Assembly: GCA_030616025.1 (NCBI GenBank)
Contig: JAUWYD010000027.1
Span: 1 to 9,468, forward strand
Origin: Chloroflexota bacterium
GTDB lineage: Bacteria > Chloroflexota > Anaerolineae > UBA7937 > B3-Chlor
DNA length: 9,468 bases
Reading direction: 5' to 3'
Below are positions 1 to 6,072 of this stretch, one piece after another; positions within the stretch are counted from its first letter, which is position 1; every line of letters starts with the position of its first letter. The translations under genes were made by a program, and so were the position numbers. The notes below the pieces were generated by a model. The model did no database searches, was not told the origin of the DNA, and saw only the letters and a program-made list of their open reading frames with translations.

Positions 1-2056
1 TTGCGACAGGACCATCATCCACAGTTGGCTTTGGGGTGCCGGTCTCCGATAGCCTGCGGCGTTCCAGTATGTACTCCTCGTGGGCAATCATCTGCTGTGT
101 TTCTGCTTCGCTCACCCCGGCACGTTTTGCCTCTTCTACCAGAGCAGGAGATCCTAGCGGGTGCTTCTGTTGTGCCTGCCTAAGCGCCCTGTCCCAGATA
201 GCCTTGACCTCTGGCGGCGCTGTCTCAGGTGGACCATAGGTTTGAGGGTTGCCGCTACTTCCCCAGCGCCTCTCTATCTCCTCCGCCGCGGCGCGGGCAG
301 CCTCGGCCTTGGCCTCCTCGAGGCTCATCGCTGGGGGAGCGGTCGCCAGCACCCTGGCGTCGAACTTCGTTCTCAGCCCGCTCACCTCCACCGCCAGGCT
401 GGCATAAATGTTGGCATATTTGCCTGCCCTCACATCATCGGGGTGGACCAAGGGCCTGATGTGTTCCCCAAGAGCTGCTGCCTGGGCATAGACCTCTTCT
501 GTGGTCATGGACTGGGTTTCTCTGGAGGCATCTATGATGTTGGTGCTGTGCTTCCAGCAGTTGTGGAGGATCCCGTGGACCGTCAGGTAACTTTCATCCT
601 CCTCGACCCCGAGGTTGTAGACCCTCCCCCTGTAAGGGATGGCCTTGATGGCCTTTACTGGAATGAAGACATAATTGTCCCCTACCCAGCCATAATTCCC
701 TGAAGTCCGTTTGCCGCCATCGTATTTGACTCCTATCTTTTCGGCCAGGCTTCTGGCCGCGTCGCCAGCTATAAGCAGGTCGTATCGATCACCATTGGCA
801 TGGACAGTACGACCATCTATGATACTGTCAGGGACGCTGCGCTCACTCAGATTATGTAGCAAGCCTAGCCTGAAGAGGAGCAACCGAAGCTGGTAGGCAA
901 GGGTCTCGGAGCAGGTAGTATAGGAGATGGAGAACTTATCTGGGTGGCCATCACCACCGATCGCACCCCGCAGGAATGAATACTGCTTATGTTCGGGGAG
1001 GTACAGGAACCAAGAGGGGAGCTTTTTGTTGCGGGCGCCATGGCCGAACTGCTTAAAAATGGGAGCGAAAAGGGTGCTATGGAAGGAGACCTTCAAGGCG
1101 GTGGCAGTCGGCGTGATGGCGGCTGCTGCCCCAAAAGAGTGCTCAATCAACTCCCTGACCCGCTTAGCTTTTTCAGGCTCTCCTTTACCCAGGGAAAACT
1201 CGATGCGGTTTCCATTTGGGGAGCCCTCAGCCACATACCAGCCCAATAACTCGGCGACCTCGTCGGTTATTACCCCGATGTCACGCGTCTCTTTGATTCG
1301 TGGGAAGGCAATGAAATCGTGGTCGCTGATGTCCTGAGCTTTCACCCATCCCAACTGTGCCTCATCTATCCCGCGGTGCCGCCAACTGGTTTGGGGCGCG
1401 CGCACATCTTTCACTGCCAGGATAGGGTGGTTTGGAGTAAGAGGAAGAGGTATGTTAGTGTAGCGAAAAGCGAGTTCGACCAGCTCACCATCATAGAGGT
1501 GGCTGTGGTATTGAGCGGCTTTTCTGAGTCGCCCCTCCCCAGTGAAGACCAGCCGGTCTCTAGCATTGCCGTGGTAGTGTGTGCGCTCTATCGGGTAAAG
1601 ACGCTCTTTGCCATAGATCTGGACTCCTGGGGGGAGACAGCATTCCACATCGCCGCCGCAGCCGATGCAGTTGTTCTTGAGGTGGCCCTCGAGGAGCCAG
1701 AGCTCGGCGCGGATGAGGGCGTCCTGCCAGGCCAGCCGCTGGGCGTCCACCCCGGCGCGGATCAGGGGCACCTCAGGGGCTGCCTCGGGGCTTATTACCG
1801 TTGGGGGTGACTTTGGGGGGCCTTGAGTGGTAGTGGGGGGCGGATTCTTCAAAACGGCGACCTCTGGGGGGCTCTCAGAGCTTGTGAGGCCATCCAGCTC
1901 CTGCCTCAGGCGCTTGATGTCTCCGGTGAGGTCAGGGGCTTCGAGCAGGTCTTGTGGCGCCTGCTCCTGGGGGCCCTTTCTCGGCATCATGCCCCTCAGG
2001 AAATCGAAACCGTTTTTCGCTACTTGGAGGTAAGTTGCTACATCGGCCGCTTTCAT
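1..2056 (-). CDS. Intein-containing protein of unknown function, 3' end cut by the window edge
   Basis: The frame is open for 685 codons, from an ATG at 2056 down to base 2, with no stop inside the window. The start is chosen because GGAGG lies 6 bases upstream of it and a consensus-like promoter precedes it. Residues 140-499 are an intein. The flanking pieces, residues 1-139 and 500-685, are the host protein, which I do not recognise. The N-terminal piece has a short helical start, a Pro/Ser/Thr-rich linker at about residues 55-95, then a helix ending in C130-x2-C133-x5-C139. The C-terminal piece starts C500-W-K-H503 and continues as helices with a charged Ala/Glu-rich stretch at about residues 595-615. 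Splicing would join C139 to C500, giving CxxC-x5-CC-x2-H, a plausible metal-binding cluster. The gene is transcribed away from the plus-strand operon. The reading frame and the intein are certain from sequence; the role of the host protein is unknown. Confidence 0.93.
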   Translation of the reverse strand, partial: MKAADVATYLQVAKNGFDFLRGMMPRKGPQEQAPQDLLEAPDLTGDIKRLRQELDGLTSSESPPEVAVLKNPPPTTTQGPPKSPPTVISPEAAPEVPLIRAGVDAQRLAWQDALIRAELWLLEGHLKNNCIGCGGDVECCLPPGVQIYGKERLYPIERTHYHGNARDRLVFTGEGRLRKAAQYHSHLYDGELVELAFRYTNIPLPLTPNHPILAVKDVRAPQTSWRHRGIDEAQLGWVKAQDISDHDFIAFPRIKETRDIGVITDEVAELLGWYVAEGSPNGNRIEFSLGKGEPEKAKRVRELIEHSFGAAAAITPTATALKVSFHSTLFAPIFKQFGHGARNKKLPSWFLYLPEHKQYSFLRGAIGGDGHPDKFSISYTTCSETLAYQLRLLLFRLGLLHNLSERSVPDSIIDGRTVHANGDRYDLLIAGDAARSLAEKIGVKYDGGKRTSGNYGWVGDNYVFIPVKAIKAIPYRGRVYNLGVEEDESYLTVHGILHNCWKHSTNIIDASRETQSMTTEEVYAQAAALGEHIRPLVHPDDVRAGKYANIYASLAVEVSGLRTKFDARVLATAPPAMSLEEAKAEAARAAAEEIERRWGSSGNPQTYGPPETAPPEVKAIWDRALRQAQQKHPLGSPALVEEAKRAGVSEAETQQMIAHEEYILERRRLSETGTPKPTVDDGPVA
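560..1639 (-). mobile_element. Full-length intein with LAGLIDADG homing endonuclease (360 residues)
   Basis: This in-frame segment would excise itself at the protein level. The splicing motifs are all visible, in host-gene residue numbers: nucleophile C140 followed by LPPGVQIYG (block A), T207-P-N-H210 inside LTPNHPILAV (block B, TxxH), a VYNLGVEED stretch at 479-487 (block F), and terminal H498-N499 followed by C500 (block G). Between blocks B and F are two LAGLIDADG-type helices, LLGWYVAEG at 270-278 and LRGAIGGDG at 362-370. Their acidic residues E277 and D369 are kept, so the endonuclease may be active. Sampled 60-base stretches inside (1261-1320 and 781-840) are 50-52% GC, against 68-73% in two host-gene stretches (241-300 and 1741-1800), consistent with separate origin. 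The codon before C140 is also Cys, so the N-terminal junction could in principle shift by one. The block A pattern C-L-P-P-G favours C140. No frameshift or stop is present. Confidence 0.95.
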
Positions 2057-2087
2057 GGGGAGCCTCCGGTAAACGAAAACCAGTTCC

Positions 2088-2116
2088 AGTCTAAGGCGCT
2101 CTGCCACCGCTGTCAA
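2088..2116 (-). promoter_or_regulatory. Sigma-70-type promoter for the intein-containing gene
   Basis: Read on the minus strand, TTGACA (2116-2111) is followed by a 17-base spacer and TAGACT (2093-2088), which matches four of six -10 consensus bases. Transcription would start near 2081, leaving a leader of about 25 bases before the ATG at 2056. The perfect -35, ideal spacing and position make it convincing. No start site has been measured. Confidence 0.68.
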
Positions 2117-2120
2117 GGCA

Positions 2121-2129
2121 TGCTATAAT
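2121..2129 (+). promoter_or_regulatory. Extended -10 promoter for the plus-strand operon
   Basis: TGCTATAAT is a perfect extended -10 element (TG, one base, TATAAT). The matching -35 position (about 2101-2106, CTGCCA) is weak, as is usual for extended -10 promoters. The start point would be near 2136, leaving a leader of about 330 bases that carries the repeat array ahead of the helix-turn-helix gene. The element lies back to back with the minus-strand promoter, whose -35 box ends only a few bases away. Confidence 0.6.
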
Positions 2130-2206
2130 GGGGGGGAGGAAGTCGGGCACTGTCCGAACTCAGGTCGGGCGCTGCCCAAGAGTGGCGCTGGGCACTGCCA
2201 AAAGCT

Positions 2207-2226
2207 GCCCGTGGGCGCCCACGGGC
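2207..2226. repeat. 20-base perfect palindrome in the control array
   Basis: GCCCGTGGGCGCCCACGGGC reads identically on both strands. It sits in register with the 22-base spacing of the neighbouring elements, with its centre at about 2216.5. In RNA it could fold as a hairpin, but no U-tract follows, so it is not an intrinsic terminator. A dimer binding site is the simpler reading. Confidence 0.8.
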
Positions 2227-2308
2227 GGAAGCTGGCCACTGCCCGAAGGGTGGCTGAGACCGAACCTGGGCACTGCCCACGGGCGGAAGCTGGCCACTGC
2301 CCGAAGGG
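2217..2308. repeat. Pair of exact 34-base direct repeats
   Basis: Bases 2217-2250 and 2275-2308 are identical over 34 bases and offset by 58. Each contains the GGGCGGAAGC segment followed by a GGCCACTGCCC element. Identity of this length inside a more divergent array points to a recent duplication, or to both copies being constrained. Confidence 0.9.
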
Positions 2309-2467
2309 GCATGCCTGCCTATAGCTGGGCACTGGGCAGGCGGGGGGAGGCCGTCCAGAGCCGCCCTAAGACGGGTCAAGCCCAGCACTTCCGAGGATAA
2401 CATCAGGCCACAAATGGGCAGGACCGAAAGCCCATTGCGGGCACCTTTTGGACATAGGGAGGAAGGT

Positions 2468-2992
2468 ATGACTGAAGGAAAAGAGAAACAGGTCCGCGAA
2501 CTCCATGAGCAAGGGCTCAGCCAGCGCCAGATCGCTGAAAAAACGGGCGTCCCCAAGAGCACGGTCGGCGACATACTGAAGGCAGCGCAGGAAGCTGCCG
2601 CGCCTCCGCTTCCCTCTATTCATGCCACAAGCCAGCAGTGGGCGACGAAGCTCAACCCATGGATTAGGCTCATCCACCAGGCTGCTATCGAGCAGATACC
2701 GGAATGCCGAGGTCTCAGCCTGGAGGATTTCATCTACCACTGCTGTGACTTTGCAAAGCGCGTCTTCAAGCTATTCCCACCGGGGTGGGCCATGCAGACC
2801 GAGCAGGTGCTGGATGTGAGCGAGCCTGAGGGATGGGATCTCCCCCAGGTAAAAGCGGCAGCCAAAATCCTAGAAAGGGAGGCAGAGAATGCAGGACAAC
2901 TCGTTGGCGCGAGCGTCAGGTCGGCTCAATCTGACGCTTCTGGGGGAGAATCTGGTGAATCCGACCAACCAGGAGAACACGCCCCTGCCTAA
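2468..2992 (+). CDS. Helix-turn-helix DNA-binding protein
   Basis: A protein of 174 residues. The start at 2468 is chosen over an upstream in-frame ATG at 2414 because GGAGG (2458-2462) sits 5 bases before it. Residues 7-38 (KQVRELHEQGLSQRQIAEKTGVPKSTVGDILK, given as residues K7-K38) read as a homeodomain-like helix-turn-helix of the kind in resolvase tails, transposases and some phage small terminases, with S18-Q-R-Q-I-A as the first helix of the motif and K30-S-T-V as the recognition helix. A Pro/Ala linker follows. Residues 50-150 are unrecognised and mostly helical, with a W/C/F-rich centre. The last 25 residues are low-complexity Gly/Ser/Glu. As the first gene after a repeat array it is a candidate repressor or initiator acting on that array; a small-terminase role is the main alternative. 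Confidence 0.82.
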   Translation: MTEGKEKQVRELHEQGLSQRQIAEKTGVPKSTVGDILKAAQEAAAPPLPSIHATSQQWATKLNPWIRLIHQAAIEQIPECRGLSLEDFIYHCCDFAKRVFKLFPPGWAMQTEQVLDVSEPEGWDLPQVKAAAKILEREAENAGQLVGASVRSAQSDASGGESGESDQPGEHAPA

Positions 2993-3974
2993 GGAGGGCT
3001 GGGAGAGGGCAGCGATGATGTATGGCGATGGCGAGTTGACCCCTGAGCAGCAGCGCGCCAAGGCAAAGGCCGAAGCGGACATCGCCGAGGACAAAGCCAA
3101 ACAGGCAGAGGCTGAGGCCAGGCAGCGCGAGGCCCGGGGTAGGGGGCCCGACAGCGCAACCAAACCCCAGCTCTCTCCGGCGGAGCACGGCCAGGTTGTA
3201 TCGGGGCTCGTGCAGAAGCTCATCGAAGGCGGCGTCGATGCCTCGAGAGCCTACACCCTGGCATTGCAGGCATTGAACCCGAGCACCCCCGCGGCGGCCA
3301 CCGGAGGCCAGCCCTCCAGCCTGGAGGCCCACATGGTCACGACCTACTTCGACGACCTCCACGCGGAGGTGAAGGGGTGGCGGGAGGCGGCGCAGGCAGC
3401 GGCTACGAGGCCCCCGGCGGCCGGCAGCACCCCAAGCACTGAGGACAAGCGCGACCCCGCCGAGAAGGCCCTGGATATTTTCACGCGCTACAGGGAGATG
3501 GGCGAGGCCTATATGAGGTCAATCGGCATCAACCCCGAGGATCCGAACCCAGGGGGGCACACCCCGGAGGGGGCAAACGTGCTCACAAGTCTCGGTGCTA
3601 ACCTCGACGCTCAACTCAAGGTCATGGAGTTCATGAACGAGCAGAAGCTAAAATGGGCTGCCTGGGAGAAGGAGCAGAAGCGGCTGGACAGGGAGGCGGA
3701 GAGGACGGCGAGGCGGCAAGAGGAAAGGCATCAGTCGGTGACGGGAGTGCTCGGGGCAATCGAGAAAAACATCGGTACGGCTGCTTCTGGCATAGACCGC
3801 CTTATCGCTGAGAAAGAGGGCGGGGAATCCGGAACCAAGGCACCGGCAGGTAAGAAGGGGGACGGGACCGTTATATGGGAATGCCCCACCTGCCACGAGC
3901 AGACGAGGGTCAAGAGGGGCACAGAGAGCATTAAGTGCCCATCTTGTGATACTATAGTGGAGGTGCAGCAGTAA
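2889..3974 (+). CDS. Coiled-coil protein with C-terminal zinc ribbon
   Basis: A protein of 361 residues of unknown function. Residues 52-83 and 247-285 are rich in Lys, Glu, Arg, Ala and Gln and should form coiled coils. Residues 130-195 are Pro/Ala/Thr-rich linkers. The C-terminus carries C332-x2-C335-x14-C350-x2-C353, a classic four-cysteine zinc ribbon. The chosen ATG has GGAGG 6 bases upstream but overlaps the previous gene by 104 bases. Over the overlap this frame has about 79% GC at third codon positions, against about 44% in the other frame, which supports the long form. A shorter start at 3015 (MMYGDGE), behind a GAGAGGG stretch, would avoid the overlap. The shape suggests a scaffold, assembly or nucleic-acid-associated protein; this is inference only. 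Confidence 0.85.
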   Translation: MQDNSLARASGRLNLTLLGENLVNPTNQENTPLPKEGWERAAMMYGDGELTPEQQRAKAKAEADIAEDKAKQAEAEARQREARGRGPDSATKPQLSPAEHGQVVSGLVQKLIEGGVDASRAYTLALQALNPSTPAAATGGQPSSLEAHMVTTYFDDLHAEVKGWREAAQAAATRPPAAGSTPSTEDKRDPAEKALDIFTRYREMGEAYMRSIGINPEDPNPGGHTPEGANVLTSLGANLDAQLKVMEFMNEQKLKWAAWEKEQKRLDREAERTARRQEERHQSVTGVLGAIEKNIGTAASGIDRLIAEKEGGESGTKAPAGKKGDGTVIWECPTCHEQTRVKRGTESIKCPSCDTIVEVQQ

Positions 3975-4381
3975 TGAGCTTCGGAAAAAGGGTCCTTGGC
4001 TTTCTGCGTGAAGAGGTCCCCGGGGGCCTGACAAAGCTGGGCAGGGCCATGCTGCTCGAAGAGGCCAAAGAGAAGCTGTCGCCCCATCTCCCCGGCTTCC
4101 TCGATGGCTTCGGTGAGAAGAGGCTCGGGTTTCTCGTGGAACAGGACATTTCACTGTGGGAGGCGTGGGAGGACAAGCCGGTGGCAATAAAGGCCGTCCG
4201 CGAGCACGCCCCCAGTGTCCTCAGAGGGCTCCCCCTGGCCCGCCTCCTCACCCTCCTCGACCCGGGGCCACTGGCCACGGTCCTCCAGGAGGTGATCAAG
4301 GAGAAGTGCCCCCGATACACCTTCCTCCCCCGTGAATGGATCATCAAATCCCTTGCCGACTTCAGAGAGGATCTCCAGTGA
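3974..4381 (+). CDS. Small helical protein of unknown function
   Basis: A protein of 135 residues, not recognised. Its ATG overlaps the TAA of the gene before by one base, with GGAGGT about 9 bases upstream, so the two are probably translationally coupled. The sequence looks all-helical and amphipathic: residues 3-38 and 47-60 are Leu/Lys/Glu-rich, residues 70-110 are hydrophobic (SVLRGLPLARLLTLLDPG within it), and the end is charged. There is no signal peptide, no convincing membrane segment and only one cysteine. Its tight packing between the coiled-coil and methyltransferase-like genes implies a shared process. Confidence 0.8.
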   Translation: MSFGKRVLGFLREEVPGGLTKLGRAMLLEEAKEKLSPHLPGFLDGFGEKRLGFLVEQDISLWEAWEDKPVAIKAVREHAPSVLRGLPLARLLTLLDPGPLATVLQEVIKEKCPRYTFLPREWIIKSLADFREDLQ

Positions 4382-4884
4382 ATCCAGTGTTCGCCGCCCT
4401 TATGTTCGTGAAGGCGTGGCAGACCGTGGTTCACCTCGGCCAGGTTGCGGAGCGCAAGGTGAACTATCGGGCGGCGGTGGCAGAGGCGATAGCCCGGGGG
4501 AAGCCCCTCCTGGTGGTGGGTGGCCCGCTGGGGGCGAACCCGCTGCGGCGTCTCTTGCCGATGCCGGCTCATGGCTGCGGCGATGTCTGCTTTGACATCG
4601 ACCCCCACGCCTGCCGGGGCTGCACCACTGGAGTTCAGGGCGACGTGCGCGACCTGTCGAGGTACCAGGACGGGGAGTTCGGAGCTGCCTATGCCTCCCA
4701 CGTCCTGGAGCACCTCCCCACGGTAGAGGACGCCAGAAGGGCGGTGGCGGAGCTCCGGCGGGTGGCCGATGTGGTGTTCATCGTCAGCCCCAGGAAGTCG
4801 TCTTTCCTTGCCTGGCTGATCCCGGGCCACCATCTCTGGGTTACCGTTGAGGAGGGCAAGGTTTTCGCCGAGCAGAGGAGGTAA
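4378..4884 (+). CDS. Short SAM-dependent methyltransferase-like protein
   Basis: A protein of 168 residues. The GTG start at 4378 overlaps the TGA of the previous gene (GTGA), with AGAGAGGA just upstream; an in-frame ATG at 4402 is the alternative. Class I methyltransferase landmarks are visible: a beta strand ending in the Gly-rich turn VVGGPLGAN (46-54), an acidic strand end FDIDPH (72-77), GDVRDL (88-93), and the Methyltransf_11-type AYASHVLEHLP (104-114), followed by a helix and the strand VVFIVSPRK (132-140). The Gly-rich loop departs from GxGxG, and the core is shorter than the usual 200 or more residues, so the substrate-binding part is small. A Cys/His cluster (C67, C71, H77, C79, C82) interrupts the fold after motif II and could bind metal. 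The substrate is unknown. Confidence 0.78.
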   Translation: MNPVFAALMFVKAWQTVVHLGQVAERKVNYRAAVAEAIARGKPLLVVGGPLGANPLRRLLPMPAHGCGDVCFDIDPHACRGCTTGVQGDVRDLSRYQDGEFGAAYASHVLEHLPTVEDARRAVAELRRVADVVFIVSPRKSSFLAWLIPGHHLWVTVEEGKVFAEQRR

Positions 4885-4887
4885 GCT

Positions 4888-5139
4888 ATGAAGAAAGAGG
4901 TGCTTTTGGGGGCCGGGATTCTTGCCGCAGTCGCTGGACTCGGGTTCTATCTTTATACAGCGACAGCGGAGGCACAGCCGCAGTATGAAGTGCGCCAGAG
5001 GGTAATGGTTACGGGGTGGCCTCAGGTTTTCATCATTCAAGAGAGATACAAGATGGACTCCTGGTGGCGTTATGTAGTTGTCAGCGAGGATCAGCTAGTC
5101 AGGTTGGAGGTTACAGAGGACCGCCTGACGCCCGCTTAG
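4888..5139 (+). CDS. Small membrane-anchored protein with beta-barrel-like tail
   Basis: A protein of 83 residues, preceded by GGAGGTAA at ideal distance and three bases after the previous stop. Residues 5-24 form one hydrophobic segment after M-K-K-E, either an N-terminal anchor or a signal peptide; AEAQ at 27-30 is a possible cleavage site. The remaining 50 or so residues alternate hydrophobic and polar positions (VRQRVMVTGWPQVFIIQERY, then WWRYVVV, then VRLEVTEDRL), like a small five-stranded SH3- or KOW-type barrel. No family was identified with confidence. It is followed by two more genes with membrane segments or exported-type features, suggesting a membrane-linked step. Confidence 0.8.
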   Translation: MKKEVLLGAGILAAVAGLGFYLYTATAEAQPQYEVRQRVMVTGWPQVFIIQERYKMDSWWRYVVVSEDQLVRLEVTEDRLTPA

Positions 5140-5161
5140 CGGAGAAGGAAGAGTTACAGCA

Positions 5162-5425
5162 GTGAATTTTGGGAGAGCAGTCATAGTCGGGGCTGGTGTC
5201 ACTCTGGGGGCGACCTTAATGGCCATCCCCCTGGCTCTCGTTACGGCGCTGGTAAGGCCGGCGGTAGCCGGGGCTGCCTCCCTGTGCCCCGAGTGTGGCT
5301 GTGAGCTGCCTACCGAGGTTAGCTGCTCCCACTGTGGCTCCCCCGTGCTCATCCAGGCCCCCAGAGTGAAGGCCCTGGGCAAGGGCCGTGTCCATGTAGC
5401 AGCAGGGGAGTCGGATCTCCCGTGA
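5162..5425 (+). CDS. Membrane-anchored zinc-ribbon protein
   Basis: A protein of 87 residues starting at GTG 5162, with a GGAGAAGGAAG stretch about 11 bases upstream, somewhat far for a ribosome binding site. Residues 6-31 are a strongly hydrophobic transmembrane helix. They are followed by C42-x2-C45 and C55-x2-C58, with an extra C47, which fits a zinc-ribbon knuckle pair. The tail is basic. Many small viral and bacterial membrane proteins combine one helix with such a ribbon, and no specific role follows from that. Its stop overlaps the next start by four bases (GTGA). Confidence 0.76.
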   Translation: MNFGRAVIVGAGVTLGATLMAIPLALVTALVRPAVAGAASLCPECGCELPTEVSCSHCGSPVLIQAPRVKALGKGRVHVAAGESDLP

Positions 5426-6072
5426 GGGCCATGTCCCCTACCAAGAGCGTCCGCCTGGACGTGCGGTTCGGCAGCGAGCACGAGCCGTGGGAGTTCATTA
5501 CGCCCTGCCAGTGTGAAGTCCAGAAGGTCCTCTCTCTCCTCCCCCAGGGCAGCGAGTGGGCGAAGGTCCACTGGTGCTGGGACTGGGTATGCCGCAATGT
5601 CCAATACCCCCTCGATGCCAGGGGAAACCCCACCGACCGCCATGTTCTCCAGGCCTTCGTCGTTGTGGAGCCTATCTTCCTGGGCACTCACTACAGGCTG
5701 AGAAGGGTTACGGAGGAGTTCTGGCAGTATCCCCCGGAGACACTGGCCTGGGGGTACGGCGACTGCGAGGACACCTCGATTCTCCTTTGCTCCCTTCTCC
5801 GCAACTTCGTTTCCCATGACCGGGTGCGCGTAGCCGTCGGCAACGCTGGCTTTTGGGACCATGCCTGGGTGGAGCTCGACAGCTATATCCTGGAGACAAG
5901 CCTCACCGCTGCGCCCGACCAGCCCGACCATTATCCCAGCAAGGGGTATAGACCGCTGGGGTGGTTCAATGATAAGATGGTGTCAGGCGACTTTTCCATG
6001 CTCCGTGGCCGCAACGAAAGGGCTAAGCTGAAATGGCTGGGAACGTACTGGAGCCGTCCGACCAAGCTATAA
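5422..6072 (+). CDS. Transglutaminase-like cysteine protein
   Basis: A protein of 216 residues from GTG 5422, overlapping the previous stop; ATG 5431 is an equally possible start. The pattern GYGDCEDTSILLCSLLR (111-127) is the nucleophile helix of the transglutaminase-like/papain fold seen in bacterial transglutaminase-like cysteine proteinases. C115 is the expected nucleophile, H147 in DHAWVEL the histidine, and D153 or E158 (ILETS) the third member. No signal peptide or membrane segment is seen. The last 40 residues are basic and aromatic. The family includes peptidases, amidases and crosslinking enzymes, so the reaction is open. In a viral setting, precursor maturation, capsid crosslinking or cell-wall attack are options. 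Fold assignment is fairly firm; activity is inferred from the intact triad. Confidence 0.85.
   Translation: MRAMSPTKSVRLDVRFGSEHEPWEFITPCQCEVQKVLSLLPQGSEWAKVHWCWDWVCRNVQYPLDARGNPTDRHVLQAFVVVEPIFLGTHYRLRRVTEEFWQYPPETLAWGYGDCEDTSILLCSLLRNFVSHDRVRVAVGNAGFWDHAWVELDSYILETSLTAAPDQPDHYPSKGYRPLGWFNDKMVSGDFSMLRGRNERAKLKWLGTYWSRPTKL

Larger units (their letters stand above)
2145..2337. repeat. Array of near-palindromic GGGCACTGCCC elements (operator, iteron or partition array)
   Basis: Seven copies of an 11-base element with arms GGGCA/TGCCC are visible: 2145-2155, 2167-2177, 2190-2200, 2234-2244, 2268-2278, 2292-2302 and a degenerate one at 2327-2337. Several extend toward a 15-base palindrome, TCGGGCACTGCCCGA. 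A related perfect palindrome fills the gap at 2207-2226. Centre-to-centre distances are about 22, 23, 22, 22, 34, 24 and 35 bases, so many sites fall on roughly the same helix face. Such arrays are known as replication iterons, partition sites and multi-copy operators. The next gene encodes a helix-turn-helix protein that could bind here, which is inference. The array lies downstream of the plus-strand promoter, so bound protein would block transcription. Confidence 0.75.
2057..2467. other. Non-coding divergent control region
   Basis: These 411 bases between the divergent genes hold the two promoters and a dense array of repeated GC-rich palindromes. No open frame here has a convincing ribosome binding site. 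The short frames that can be read through it are artefacts of the repeats; for example, minus-strand readings repeat the peptide FGQWPASARG. The stretch from about 2345 to 2450 shows no clear element beyond the ribosome binding site at its end. Confidence 0.7.

Noticed and set aside
1..2128. Series of plus-strand open frames, the largest at 161-703 (180 aa) and 1319-1810 (163 aa)
   Set aside because: They lie opposite a continuous 685-codon minus-strand frame with recognisable intein motifs, and they lack good ribosome binding sites and family features.
2207..2226. Intrinsic terminator at the 20-base palindrome
   Set aside because: There is no U-tract after it, and it is in register with the surrounding binding-site-like elements.
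2145..2337. CRISPR array
   Set aside because: The repeats are 11-15 bases, palindromic and only 22-35 bases apart, with no unique spacers of constant length and no cas genes.
2128..2400. Plus-strand 90-codon frame through the repeat array
   Set aside because: Its ATG overlaps the -10 element, it has no leader for a ribosome binding site, and its sequence reflects the repeats.
2414..2467. Upstream in-frame start for the helix-turn-helix gene
   Set aside because: No ribosome binding site precedes 2414, whereas GGAGG lies at ideal distance before 2468.
2113..2574. Minus-strand frame of 153 codons over the control region and the helix-turn-helix gene
   Set aside because: Its product repeats peptides dictated by the DNA repeats, and it runs opposite a gene with a clear motif and ribosome binding site.
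4378..4884. Restriction-modification DNA methyltransferase
   Set aside because: There is no NPPY or DPPY catalytic motif or target recognition domain. The signatures are those of general Methyltransf_11-type proteins.
3952..5040. Minus-strand frame of 362 codons
   Set aside because: It is long only because of high GC. It lies opposite several coupled plus-strand genes, one with methyltransferase motifs, and its product is Arg/Pro/Ser-rich with no domain.
5095..5931. Minus-strand frame of 278 codons
   Set aside because: It is antisense to the zinc-ribbon and transglutaminase-like genes, whose motifs are clear.
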